64,000 nucleotides of DNA from Chryseobacterium luquanense (GTDB taxonomy: Bacteria > Bacteroidota > Bacteroidia > Flavobacteriales > Weeksellaceae). Both the position numbers and the translations under genes were made by a program. Position 1 is the stretch's first letter. Each line of letters opens with the position of its first letter. Below, piece after piece: positions 1 to 8,295 of this stretch. Below the pieces are notes generated by a model. It saw only the letters and a program-made list of their open reading frames with translations, was not told the origin of the DNA and did no database searches. The stretch lies in NCBI RefSeq assembly GCF_026460945.1, contig NZ_JAOVZV010000003.1, positions 186,001 to 250,000 of the forward strand. Direction: 5' to 3'.

Positions 1-1305
1 CATCAACATATAACCAACATCTTTCCAAGAACCACCTCTCACAGATTTTTTATTATCTGCTTTAGCTGTAATAGAAGGATTCAAAGTTGAAGAGAAGCCG
101 TATGCAGAATTGTTATATCCTGAAACAGTCCACTCAGAAACGTTACCTGCCATATCAAACAATCCAAAACCATTCTTTTTGAATTTTTTTACAGGAGCAG
201 TGTAAGTATAAGTTCCTTTTACTTCATCTTCCATGTAGCTACCTCTTTTTGGTTTGAAGTTAGCTAAATAACAACCTCTGTCATCCATTAAATAAGGACC
301 TCCCCAAGGATAATCAGCATTTTCTTTACCTCCTCTTGCAGCATATTCCCATTCCATTTCATTAGGAAGACGGAATTCTAAAGGTCTTTGTTGTCTTCTT
401 TTTAAGCTTTCGTTATAATCAGACTTCAATTTAGATCTGAAATTACAGTATGCTCTTGCCTGATCCCAAGTTACCCCTACAACAGGATAATCTTTGTAAG
501 CTTTATGCCAGAAATACTGCTCAAACAATGGCTCGTTATAAGTAAAGTGGAAATCATTTACCCAAACTGTTGTATCAGGATAAATTGCAATACTTTCGCT
601 TCTCAAGAAGTTTACACCTCTTTCATTATCAGCGATAGCAGCCTGCATATCTCCCCACTTATAATTGTATTTTAATTTACTTACGTCAATAAGTCTTTCG
701 CTACCTACTCTAGAAGAAGCCGGTAAATACATAGATTCTAACACTTCAGCATATTCTACATCCGGATATTTAGATGTACTCCAATGTAATGGAATTTTCC
801 AGTCTAATCTTTTGCTTGCATCAAAACCATCATCTCTTCCTCCTGCGCCTTCAAGATATTCCTGATACGGTGTAAGATTTTCTTCTTTTTTAGCTAAGTA
901 AGCGTAATCACCAATACTTTGACCTCTACCTTTACCATCACCACCTTCTCCGGCAGCTTCAGCAAGCATAGTTCTAGCAATAGAATCTCTTACATAATTA
1001 ATGAAAACCCTGTATTCTGCATTAGTAGTTTCTGCTTCATCCATAAAGAAAGGAGCTACAGTTACCGTTTTCAAAGGTGCAGTTTCGCCATTATTGGTAA
1101 ATGATTCACCGGCCATACCCGCAATAAACGAACCGCCAGGAATTGCTACCATACCATAAGGTCTTTGTGCAACAAATGATTTTGTTTTTTCTCTAGGTAT
1201 CAATTCTCCTTTTGTTCCTGGCTTCCCTACAGAAGAAGATCCACCACCTGAACAAGATACCGATGCTACCGACGCAGACAATAATAAAAGAAATATCCTT
1301 TTCAT
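1..1305 (-). CDS. gldK: Gliding motility / T9SS outer-membrane lipoprotein GldK (C-terminus cut by window edge)
   Basis: The frame opens with ATG at 1305 and is still open at base 1, so 435 residues are visible and the end lies outside the window. It begins with a lipoprotein signal peptide whose lipobox cysteine is followed by a Gly/Ser-rich stretch. The body is a formylglycine-generating-enzyme-like fold: PYGMVAIPGGSF near residue 50, FRLPNEMEWEYAARGG in the second half, then FGLFDMAGNVSEW and VRGGSW. This is the GldK/PorK architecture. GldK forms, with GldN, the periplasmic ring of the type IX secretion system under the outer membrane; the fold is not expected to be catalytic here. In flavobacteria gldL, gldM and gldN normally follow, and would lie left of the window (inference). 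Family assignment is firm. Confidence 0.9.
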   Translation of the reverse strand, partial: MKRIFLLLLSASVASVSCSGGGSSSVGKPGTKGELIPREKTKSFVAQRPYGMVAIPGGSFIAGMAGESFTNNGETAPLKTVTVAPFFMDEAETTNAEYRVFINYVRDSIARTMLAEAAGEGGDGKGRGQSIGDYAYLAKKEENLTPYQEYLEGAGGRDDGFDASKRLDWKIPLHWSTSKYPDVEYAEVLESMYLPASSRVGSERLIDVSKLKYNYKWGDMQAAIADNERGVNFLRSESIAIYPDTTVWVNDFHFTYNEPLFEQYFWHKAYKDYPVVGVTWDQARAYCNFRSKLKSDYNESLKRRQQRPLEFRLPNEMEWEYAARGGKENADYPWGGPYLMDDRGCYLANFKPKRGSYMEDEVKGTYTYTAPVKKFKKNGFGLFDMAGNVSEWTVSGYNNSAYGFSSTLNPSITAKADNKKSVRGGSWKDVGYMLM

Positions 1306-1413
1306 GTTAATTTTTATAATTAAGCCGTAAATATATAATTTTTTTAAGAAACTTTTAAGATTTTTTTTAGAATAACGAAAAAAATCTAAACTTATTTTAT
1401 TTCCAAGTACTTT

Positions 1414-3267
1414 TTACTCTACAGTTACAGATTTTGCAAGATTTCTTGGCTGATCGACATTCGCTCCTCTGTACACTGCTATATAATAAGCCAATAACTG
1501 TAAAGGTACTGAAGCAACTATTGGAGAGAAACATTCTGAAGTTTCAGGAATTTCAATCACATAATCTGCCATTTCACTCACTTGTTTATCACCTTTATTT
1601 ACCACAGCGACAACTTTTCCTTTTCTAGCTTTAATTTCCTGAACATTACTTACAATCTTATCATAATGTCCTTTTTTAGGGGCAATGATAACGATTGGCA
1701 TGTTTTCGTCAATTAGAGCAATTGGACCATGCTTCATTTCTGCTGCAGGATAACCTTCTGCATGAATATATGAGATTTCTTTTAGTTTAAGTGCTCCCTC
1801 CAAAGCTGCAGGATAATTGTAACCTCTTCCTAAATAAAGGAAATTGGTTGCTTGGATGAAATCTTTAGCAATATGCTGAGTAAGCTCATGAGTAGCTTCT
1901 AAAACTTCTTCAATTTTTTTAGGAATAGCATCTAATTCAGAAATAAGACTCATGAATTCAGCATTTCCCAAATTACCATTGTGTTTACCTAATTTTAACG
2001 CAATTAGAGAAAGAATAGTTAATTGAGCTGTAAATGCTTTTGTAGAAGCAACACCAATCTCTGGTCCTGCATGAGTATAAGATCCTGCATCTGTAATTCT
2101 TGCAATAGAAGAATCTACCACATTACATATACCATATATAAATGCTCCTTTTTCTTTAGCCAGTTTTAGAGCAGCCATAGTATCTGCAGTTTCTCCTGAT
2201 TGAGAAATTGCGATAACAACGTCTTTATCTGTTATAATAGGGTTTCTATATCTAAATTCTGAAGCATATTCTACTTCAACAGGAATTCTAGCAAATTCTT
2301 CAATTAAATATTCACCAATTAAACCTGCGTGCCAAGAAGTTCCACAAGCAATGATGATGATTCTGTTGGCATTTTTGAATTTTTCGATATGATCCCAAAT
2401 TCCCGCCATCTTAATTACGCCTTCATTTACAATAAGTCTTCCTCTCATTGTATCGTGAATAGATTTTGGCTGTTCGAAAATTTCTTTAAGCATAAAATGC
2501 TCATAACCACCTTTTTCTATTTGCTCTAGGCTTAATTTAAGTTCCTGAATTTCAGGAATAATTTTAGAGTTATCTGTAATTGTTCTGATATCGACACCTC
2601 CTTCTAAAGAAATTGTAGCCATATGACCTTCTTCAAGATAAATAGCTTCTTTTGTAAATTCCACGAAAGGTGAGGCATCAGATGCGATGAAATATTCTTT
2701 TTCACCGATACCGATTGCTAAAGGAGAACCTAATCTTGCAACAACTAAAATCCCTGGATAATCCTCATGCATAACAGTAATTGCGTAAGCTCCATAAACT
2801 TCATTTAATGCATATCTTACAGCTGTAGGGAAATCTGTTTCAGAATTTAAATCTGTAAAATACTGAATTAGATTAACTAAAACTTCAGTATCAGTCTCAG
2901 ATTTAAATGAAAACCCTTTTTCGGTAAGCATTGTTTTAATAGTATCATAGTTTTCTATAATACCGTTGTGAACAATAGCAACTTTACCATTATTTGAAAC
3001 ATGTGGATGTGAGTTTCTATCACTTGGAACACCGTGAGTCGCCCAACGAGTATGTCCCATACCTATTTTCGCAGTTCCTTTTAAATTACTGGCAATATTA
3101 ACTAGGTCATCTACTTTTCCTTTAGTTTTTTCAACACTAAAGCTGTTGGTTTCATTCTCCAACACAATTCCGGCACTGTCGTAACCTCTGTATTCTAATC
3201 TTCTAAGACCATTGATAACAATATCATAGGCATCTTGAAAACCTGTATAACCAACTATTCCGCACAT
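1414..3267 (-). CDS. glmS: Glutamine--fructose-6-phosphate aminotransferase (isomerizing)
   Basis: Makes glucosamine-6-phosphate from fructose-6-phosphate and glutamine, the entry step to peptidoglycan and LPS amino sugars; cytoplasmic. At 617 residues it is full length. The N-terminus MCGIVGY supplies the Cys2 nucleophile of the class II glutamine amidotransferase domain (about residues 2-220), with the GHTRWATHG motif. Two SIS sugar-isomerase domains follow (ACGTSWHAG, SQSGETADT, STKAFTAQ), and the protein ends in LAKSVTVE as is usual for GlmS. It lies in a minus-strand run after the DUF4270 gene (gap 38 bp) and before gldK (gap 108 bp). No glmS ribozyme-like leader is recognisable in the short upstream gap. 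Confidence 0.97.
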   Translation of the reverse strand: MCGIVGYTGFQDAYDIVINGLRRLEYRGYDSAGIVLENETNSFSVEKTKGKVDDLVNIASNLKGTAKIGMGHTRWATHGVPSDRNSHPHVSNNGKVAIVHNGIIENYDTIKTMLTEKGFSFKSETDTEVLVNLIQYFTDLNSETDFPTAVRYALNEVYGAYAITVMHEDYPGILVVARLGSPLAIGIGEKEYFIASDASPFVEFTKEAIYLEEGHMATISLEGGVDIRTITDNSKIIPEIQELKLSLEQIEKGGYEHFMLKEIFEQPKSIHDTMRGRLIVNEGVIKMAGIWDHIEKFKNANRIIIIACGTSWHAGLIGEYLIEEFARIPVEVEYASEFRYRNPIITDKDVVIAISQSGETADTMAALKLAKEKGAFIYGICNVVDSSIARITDAGSYTHAGPEIGVASTKAFTAQLTILSLIALKLGKHNGNLGNAEFMSLISELDAIPKKIEEVLEATHELTQHIAKDFIQATNFLYLGRGYNYPAALEGALKLKEISYIHAEGYPAAEMKHGPIALIDENMPIVIIAPKKGHYDKIVSNVQEIKARKGKVVAVVNKGDKQVSEMADYVIEIPETSECFSPIVASVPLQLLAYYIAVYRGANVDQPRNLAKSVTVE

Positions 3268-3305
3268 AATTTAATCAAGTGTTTTTTTAAGTATTTTTTA
3301 GTTTT

Positions 3306-4922
3306 TTATTTTTTTGTTCCGTAAGTTACTCTCAGTTTTATTTCATTGGGAGTAACAGTTGTATCATCATCTGCATTTGTAGGATCTGAACCAACAAATA
3401 CTGTTCTTAAAGGTGAAAATGATCTTGACGTATAAGCATATCCAGCTAAAGCACCAGAAGAATTTGGTAAAAATTGAGAAAGGTCAATTTTAAAATATCT
3501 ATTACTATAATCAACATTAGTAGTAGATTCTACGATATCTTTAAGAGATTGTGTTACAGTAAAATCATAATAAGCAGGATTTTTATCTACATCATAAGCT
3601 CTTACAGGAATAAACGCAGCTCCCAATGAAGTATAATCTGTTGTGTAAGCTGTTGTAGGTTTTCCTTCCGCATCTTTATCCCTTTGTACGATTGTAAAAT
3701 CTGAACTAGATGGTTTTGGATAAGCATTTGACCATTGAGATTTATCTGTGTAAATTCTGATTTTAGCACTGATAATAGCAGCTTTATTAGTTTGATACAA
3801 TTCTTTAAGCTTATTAATTGTAGCAACCGGGAATTTTACACCAATTGAGTTCCCTCCCATTCCTTGAGCATAAAGTTTCAAATCTCCTGTCGTAGTGTTT
3901 CCATTAGCATAGGTTTGAATTGCAGCTCCTGCTCTATCATATTCATAGTAACCAGAGTGCATATTTGATGCTTTTAAATCAAAAGCGTATTTCGTCTGAG
4001 GTCTTGTAGTTACACCATTAGCATCGACTAAATCATTCTTGTAATACATGATTAATTCCATATCATTTGGATAAATTTGGAATAAATAACCATCACTATT
4101 AGTTACAGAAACTTTTAATCCTCTGAAATGTCTGATAAAGTTTGAAACATCATTCAGTTCGGGCTGTCCTTTTTTATTAATAATTTTAGATTGAAAAACC
4201 GTATTTGACAATTTAATTCTTACAGCAGGCGATGCAGAAGTAAACAACGCTGAATTATCAGAATCTTTAGTAATTGTTACAGAACTTACATTACCATCTG
4301 TAATTTCTTTTGAACCTAGAACAGGAGTGTATGTTTCAAATTTCTTATTAGAATACACGATATCATTAAAGCCATTCATAAAATCTGATACTTCATGTAC
4401 TTCAAGCGTTAAGCTTTTTTTAGCTTTTCCATATTTTGTAATAGGATATGTGCTAACTACTTTTTTTGCATCTATATTTCCATCAGGATAAATATAATTC
4501 TCATCTGTTGTAGTTGCTTTAAGTGAATCTGCACGATAAACAGGCTTAACAACCAAAACTACAGAATCTACAATCGCATTAGTCCCGAAATCAGGATTAT
4601 AAGTCGCCAATCTTACCTGAGTAAAATAAGAAGCTCTCTGCATTCCAAATTGGCTCTCATTAAATGCTCCTAAAACTGCTCTAGAAGATGTAGAGCTTGA
4701 ACTTATTAAATCCAAAAGCTTAAAAGCATCTGTTCTTATGGAATCGTTATTTTTGATATTATAAGCAATAAGATCATAAGAAGATTCATTTCCATTTGCG
4801 GCACCGTCTAAAAATAATTGTTCACCCAAAGAATCTGGTTCCGGCTCACAATTATAAACTAATGCACCACCCAAAACCATTACAGAAAGGATAGTGAAAA
4901 TTTTTCTAATATTATAAATCAT
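3306..4922 (-). CDS. DUF4270 family putative lipoprotein
   Basis: A 538-residue exported protein of the Bacteroidota DUF4270 family, function unknown. The frame can be extended to a TTG at 4925, but an ATG at 4922 is the better start. A hydrophobic segment at residues 5-25 ends in a Tyr-Asn-Cys that can serve as a lipobox, followed by an acidic PEPDSLG stretch that fits surface lipoprotein export (inference). The rest is rich in Ser/Thr/Asn and beta-strand-like, with no catalytic motif that I can identify. It sits 8-9 bp downstream of the glycogen-synthase-like gene and 38 bp upstream of glmS, so the three are probably co-transcribed. That arrangement suggests an envelope-related role but does not prove one. 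Confidence 0.75.
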   Translation of the reverse strand: MIYNIRKIFTILSVMVLGGALVYNCEPEPDSLGEQLFLDGAANGNESSYDLIAYNIKNNDSIRTDAFKLLDLISSSSTSSRAVLGAFNESQFGMQRASYFTQVRLATYNPDFGTNAIVDSVVLVVKPVYRADSLKATTTDENYIYPDGNIDAKKVVSTYPITKYGKAKKSLTLEVHEVSDFMNGFNDIVYSNKKFETYTPVLGSKEITDGNVSSVTITKDSDNSALFTSASPAVRIKLSNTVFQSKIINKKGQPELNDVSNFIRHFRGLKVSVTNSDGYLFQIYPNDMELIMYYKNDLVDANGVTTRPQTKYAFDLKASNMHSGYYEYDRAGAAIQTYANGNTTTGDLKLYAQGMGGNSIGVKFPVATINKLKELYQTNKAAIISAKIRIYTDKSQWSNAYPKPSSSDFTIVQRDKDAEGKPTTAYTTDYTSLGAAFIPVRAYDVDKNPAYYDFTVTQSLKDIVESTTNVDYSNRYFKIDLSQFLPNSSGALAGYAYTSRSFSPLRTVFVGSDPTNADDDTTVTPNEIKLRVTYGTKK

Positions 4923-4933
4923 CAAAATGTATA

Positions 4934-5704
4934 TTAATATAGTTTACTGATAGATTCTACATCCAAATATTCAGACTTTGAAGTAGAAGTTTCATTAAAT
5001 GCTTTGTCAAGCTCACCATTCAGGAACTCGTCACCTTTCACAACATCGTCAACGTAATTCATACTTTCAATCACGAAACTTTCGAAGCTAGGATTGTTTA
5101 ACGCATTTAAATCTGAAATATTATCAAATTTCAATTTCTCACCTACATTTCCAGCTAAAGGAGCATCCTTTTCATTATATAATGAAAGAACAATTTTAGC
5201 ATCTTTGAAGTAAGTATCAGATTTGTAGTAAGTTTTAAGATAAATAGGCACAAACGAAGACATCCATCCATTCAAATGAATAACATCCGGAACCCAGTTT
5301 AGTTTTTTAATCGTTTCAATCACACCACGTGCAAAGAAGATTGCTCTTTCGTCGTTATCTTCATACGCTACTCCTTCATCATCAAAATAATATTGTTTTC
5401 TTTTAAAATATTCTTCGTTATCGATGAAATAAACCTGAAGTCTTTCCCCCGGTAAAGAAGCAACTTTAATAATTAAAGGCTGATCTAAATCGTTAATAAT
5501 AATATTCATTCCCGAAAGGCGAATCACCTCATGAAGCTGAAATTTCCTTTCACTTATCTGTCCAAATCGTGGCATAAAAACTCTTACATCATTGCCTTCT
5601 TGGTGCATTTTAAGTGCCATTTTGTTTACCACCGCTGCTAAATTCGTGTCTTCCTGATAAGGGTACATCTCTGTGGTAATGTACAGTATTTTCTGATTGG
5701 GCAT
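4934..5704 (-). CDS. Glycogen/starch synthase N-terminal-domain protein (half-length, probably non-canonical)
   Basis: This 256-residue protein matches only the N-terminal Rossmann half of GT5 glycogen synthases: ILYITTEMYPY at the start, VRVFMPRFG, then DVIHLNGWMSS where GlgA has its HxHDW-like region. A true GlgA is about 480 residues, with a C-terminal half that carries ADP-glucose-binding residues; here the protein simply stops. The KxGGLADV loop near the N-terminus, which binds ADP-glucose in GlgA, is replaced by QEDTNLAAVV. Both facts argue against ordinary glycogen synthesis. It starts an apparent operon with the DUF4270 gene and glmS, and is divergent from panC. A regulatory or glycan-binding role is possible but unproven. 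Confidence 0.7.
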   Translation of the reverse strand: MPNQKILYITTEMYPYQEDTNLAAVVNKMALKMHQEGNDVRVFMPRFGQISERKFQLHEVIRLSGMNIIINDLDQPLIIKVASLPGERLQVYFIDNEEYFKRKQYYFDDEGVAYEDNDERAIFFARGVIETIKKLNWVPDVIHLNGWMSSFVPIYLKTYYKSDTYFKDAKIVLSLYNEKDAPLAGNVGEKLKFDNISDLNALNNPSFESFVIESMNYVDDVVKGDEFLNGELDKAFNETSTSKSEYLDVESISKLY

Positions 5705-5741
5705 ATAATTTTTATATAATTTTAAATAATGCTTTAATTTG

Positions 5742-5749
5742 CAAAATTA
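5742..5749 (-). promoter_or_regulatory. -7 box upstream of the glycogen-synthase-like gene
   Basis: Read on the minus strand this is TAATTTTG, an exact match to the Bacteroidota -7 consensus TAnnTTTG, about 38 bp upstream of the start at 5704. There is no clear -33 TTG at the usual distance, so support is moderate. Confidence 0.45.
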
Positions 5750-5844
5750 CGAAAAAACATTCAACATTATTCTAATTAACATTTTTTTACGATAGTTATT
5801 GATATTAATGTATTAAAACCAAAAATGAATTCTTTAATATTTAG

Positions 5845-5852
5845 TATTTTTG
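5845..5852 (+). promoter_or_regulatory. -7 box of panC
   Basis: TATTTTTG matches TAnnTTTG exactly and lies about 20 bp upstream of the panC ATG at 5873, which would leave a very short leader. No -33 TTG is present at normal spacing. Confidence 0.45.
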
Positions 5853-5872
5853 AATTGTTATTAAAATAAACT

Positions 5873-6721
5873 ATGGAAGTTCTAAAAAATAAAAAAACGC
5901 TACAAGATTTCATTGAAAGACAGAAAGAAATGGGCAAAAAGATAGGTTTTGCACCTACAATGGGTGCTCTGCATAATGGACACCTTTCTCTATATGAAGC
6001 AGCGAGGAAAGAAAACGACTTGGTCATTTCTTCAATTTTTGTTAATCCCACACAGTTTAACAATGCTGAAGATTTAGAAAAATATCCAAGAGACACCGAT
6101 CGAGACATCTCAATTCTTGAAAACTCAGGTTTGGTTGATGCAGTTTATCTTCCGCAAGTTGAAGATATTTATCCAGAAAAAACGGAAAGTCAACGCTACG
6201 ATTATGATGGATTGGAAAATGAAATGGAAGGAAAATCAAGACCTGGACATTTTGATGGTGTAGGAACCGTGGTTGAAGAACTTTTCAGGCAGGTAAAACC
6301 CGACAATGCTTATTTTGGTGAAAAAGATTTTCAGCAATTAGCTATTATAAAAAAAATGGTCGAGAAAAAACAGCTTCTTATTAATATAAAAGGAGTTGAT
6401 ATTTACAGAGCAGAAAACGGCTTAGCTTTAAGCTCAAGAAATCAACGTCTGTCTGAGCAAAGAAGAGATGATTCTAAAATTATTTTTGAAACATTAATTA
6501 AAGTTAAAGATTGGTTTAAAAGCATTTCTATTTCTGAAATAAAAGAAAAAGTAAGTGAAATTTTCGCTAATCAGGAAAATATGGAATTAGAATATTTTTT
6601 AATTGCTGATGAAAACACTTTAAAAGAAATCGTCAAAAAAGAAGACGAAAATTCGTACAGAGCATTTATCGTAGTTAATGTAGACGGAGTACGATTAATA
6701 GACAATATGCATTTGGACTGA
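5873..6721 (+). CDS. panC: Pantothenate synthetase
   Basis: Condenses pantoate and beta-alanine using ATP to form pantothenate, the precursor of coenzyme A; cytoplasmic. The 282-residue length is normal. Visible family motifs are the nucleotide-binding HxGH-type MGALHNGHLSL near residue 30, VNPTQFN, YFGEKDFQQLAIIKKMV near residue 145-160, and SSRNQRL near residue 185. It stands alone on the plus strand, divergent from the glycogen-synthase-like gene. The AT-rich flank carries a -7 box close to its ATG. Confidence 0.96.
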   Translation: MEVLKNKKTLQDFIERQKEMGKKIGFAPTMGALHNGHLSLYEAARKENDLVISSIFVNPTQFNNAEDLEKYPRDTDRDISILENSGLVDAVYLPQVEDIYPEKTESQRYDYDGLENEMEGKSRPGHFDGVGTVVEELFRQVKPDNAYFGEKDFQQLAIIKKMVEKKQLLINIKGVDIYRAENGLALSSRNQRLSEQRRDDSKIIFETLIKVKDWFKSISISEIKEKVSEIFANQENMELEYFLIADENTLKEIVKKEDENSYRAFIVVNVDGVRLIDNMHLD

Positions 6722-6730
6722 GATAAAAAA

Positions 6731-6758
6731 TCAAAGGCTTCCGTAGGGAAGCCTTTGA
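6731..6758 (-). terminator. Rho-independent terminator of the tRNA operon
   Basis: A perfect 12-bp stem (TCAAAGGCTTCC / GGAAGCCTTTGA) with a 4-base loop. On the minus strand it is followed directly by TTTTTT, so it best ends the minus-strand tRNA transcript. On the plus strand it lacks a T-run but may still end panC. Confidence 0.75.
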
Positions 6759-6811
6759 ACACCAAATCACAAAATATTAATATGAAAAAAATTTACTTTT
6801 CAGTAAACTTG

Positions 6812-6884
6812 TGACCCGGCTGGGATTCGAACCCAGGACCCATACATTAAAAGTGTATTGCTCTACCAGCTGAGCTACCGAGTC
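6812..6884 (-). tRNA. tRNA-Lys(TTT), copy 1
   Basis: A 73-nt cloverleaf on the minus strand. The acceptor stem GACTCGG pairs with CCGGGTC (one G-T pair), discriminator A. The D arm GCTC...GAGC, the anticodon loop CTTTTAA with anticodon TTT, and the T arm CTGGG-TTCGAAT-CCCAG are all intact. CCA is not encoded. It is base-for-base identical to the copy at 7083-7155, including the flanking GTGACC/GGTCAC bases. Confidence 0.97.
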
Positions 6885-6965
6885 GGTCACATCAAATTAA
6901 CGACGACAAATATAAAATTATTTTTATATAATATCAATAATTAATCAAATATTTTTTTTCTGCAG

Positions 6966-7048
6966 TGCCTGCGACTGGACTCGAACCAGCACATCCTTAG
7001 GAAACCACCCCCTCAAGATGGCGTGTCTACCAATTTCACCACGCAGGC
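6966..7048 (-). tRNA. tRNA-Leu(GAG)
   Basis: An 83-nt class II tRNA on the minus strand. The acceptor GCCTGCG pairs with CGCAGGC, discriminator A. The anticodon stem CCATC/GGTGG carries the loop TTGAGGG, giving anticodon GAG. A long variable arm (TTTCC-TA-AGGA type) and the T arm CTGG-TTCGAGT-CCAG complete it. It lies between the two identical tRNA-Lys genes and is probably co-transcribed with them. Confidence 0.96.
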
Positions 7049-7082
7049 AAAAAAATTACAAATCTGTAAGATTTTTTGCTAG

Positions 7083-7155
7083 TGACCCGGCTGGGATTCG
7101 AACCCAGGACCCATACATTAAAAGTGTATTGCTCTACCAGCTGAGCTACCGAGTC
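7083..7155 (-). tRNA. tRNA-Lys(TTT), copy 2
   Basis: Identical in sequence to the tRNA-Lys at 6812-6884 (same acceptor, anticodon TTT and T arm). Gene order along the transcript is Lys-Leu-Lys, with spacers of 34 and 81 bp. The identity of the two copies points to recent duplication or gene conversion. Confidence 0.97.
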
Positions 7156-7271
7156 GGTCACTTTATTATCAAGTTTTCATCGTAAGTAATGTCCCTTGTT
7201 TTTAGTGGTGCAAAGATAGGACTTTTTTCATTATCTCAAAACTTTTTCGCAAATTTGTTTAAAATAAATTC

Positions 7272-7787
7272 ATGATAATTTCACTAGTCGGATACATGGG
7301 AAGTGGCAAATCTCACATTTCCAAAATATTAAGCGATAAAATAAATTTCAAATTAATTGACCTAGATAAAGAAATTTCCAGGCGAAATAAATTGACAATC
7401 CCCGAAATCTTCGAGAGAAAGGGAGAAATTTATTTTAGAAAGCTGGAAAGAGAAACTTTGGAGGAAATCTTAGCCACTCAGGAAAACATCGTTTTGAGCC
7501 TGGGAGGAGGAACTCCGGCTTATTATAACAATATGGAAATTATTAATAATAGTTCAAAGAGCGTTTTTTTGAGAGCCTCAATTTCAACTTTAGCAGAAAG
7601 AATTTCGAAACAAAAAGAAAAAAGACCTTTAATCGCAAACATTTCTGATGAAGATTTGCCTGAATTTATTGCAAAACATTTATTTGAACGAAATAATTTT
7701 TACGGAAAAGCTCAATTCAGCATCAATACAGACAATAAAAATCCTGAAGACATCATCACAGAAATAACAGAAAAGCTCTATCTCTAG
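7272..7787 (+). CDS. aroK: Shikimate kinase
   Basis: Phosphorylates shikimate to shikimate-3-phosphate in the chorismate pathway; cytoplasmic. The 171 residues are a normal length. Visible motifs are the P-loop GYMGSGKS at residues 7-14, the shikimate-binding DLDKEI near residue 32, GEIYFRKLE (F-R-E motif) near residue 55, LGGGTP near residue 78, and the lid arginine in KRPLI near residue 118. It is convergent with the S4-domain gene downstream; only 16 bp separate them, and a hairpin overlaps the aroK stop. Confidence 0.95.
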   Translation: MIISLVGYMGSGKSHISKILSDKINFKLIDLDKEISRRNKLTIPEIFERKGEIYFRKLERETLEEILATQENIVLSLGGGTPAYYNNMEIINNSSKSVFLRASISTLAERISKQKEKRPLIANISDEDLPEFIAKHLFERNNFYGKAQFSINTDNKNPEDIITEITEKLYL

Positions 7788-7801
7788 AGCTTTCTGTTTT
7801 A
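7769..7801 (+). terminator. Terminator overlapping the end of aroK
   Basis: The arms CAGAAA-(A)-GCTCTA and TAGAGC-TTTCTG form a 12-bp stem with one bulged A, followed by TTTT. The hairpin includes the last codons and stop of aroK and lies between two convergent genes. Confidence 0.65.
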
Positions 7802-7803
7802 AA

Positions 7804-8241
7804 TTAATCTTCTTTTTCAGAATCACTTCCGTCTTCACCAAAGAAATCATCCCAATCTGTAAAATCTGCGGTGACATCGTTTCCAACATAATCATCCATA
7901 TCTCGTCTGTCTTTTTTGGTAGGTCTTCCTTCTCCTCTATTTCTGTAATATTCCTGAGACATTTTGCGCATCATTAATTGCTCATACTGATCTTTATCGG
8001 TAACATCTTTTATATGAAGCGGAACCAATTTAGCTCCTACTCTACTTTTAGGAATTTGAATTACTTTAATTTTATACTCAATTTGGTTTTTACGAATTTT
8101 AATAACATCTCCTTCTTTCACTTCTTTTGAGGACTTCACAACCGATGCACCGATAGAAACTCTGTTCTTTTTTATTTCATCCGCAGACACCGATCTTGTT
8201 TTATAAAAACGAATACTCCACAAAAATTTATCTATTCTCAT
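7804..8241 (-). CDS. S4-domain RNA-binding protein (Hsp15-like)
   Basis: A 145-residue protein with an N-terminal S4 RNA-binding domain (MRIDKFLWSIRFYKTRS, residues 1-17; the KEGDVI turn near residue 43). This is the pattern of Hsp15/HslR-type proteins, which bind ribosomal RNA and help recycle stalled 50S subunits with nascent chains. After a basic middle part (residues 85-112) comes an acidic tail of about 30 residues rich in Asp and Glu, common in flavobacterial members. The cytoplasmic ribosome-associated role is family knowledge; the exact substrate here is inference. Confidence 0.85.
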   Translation of the reverse strand: MRIDKFLWSIRFYKTRSVSADEIKKNRVSIGASVVKSSKEVKEGDVIKIRKNQIEYKIKVIQIPKSRVGAKLVPLHIKDVTDKDQYEQLMMRKMSQEYYRNRGEGRPTKKDRRDMDDYVGNDVTADFTDWDDFFGEDGSDSEKED

Positions 8242-8250
8242 AATTTTTTA

Positions 8251-8258
8251 TACTTTTG
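8251..8258 (+). promoter_or_regulatory. -7 box of the lipoprotein gene at 8296
   Basis: TACTTTTG matches TAnnTTTG about 38 bp upstream of the ATG at 8296. It lies in the short divergent gap shared with the S4-domain gene. Confidence 0.4.
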
Positions 8259-8295
8259 TCGTTATATTATTTGTAAAGTAATTAAAGTTTTTTAA

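Noticed and set aside
3268..3305. glmS ribozyme or riboswitch before glmS
   Set aside because: The gap is only 38 bp and lacks the conserved structure.
3602..3826. 74-codon frame on the minus strand inside the DUF4270 gene
   Set aside because: Overlaps the real gene in another frame; no homology-like motif.
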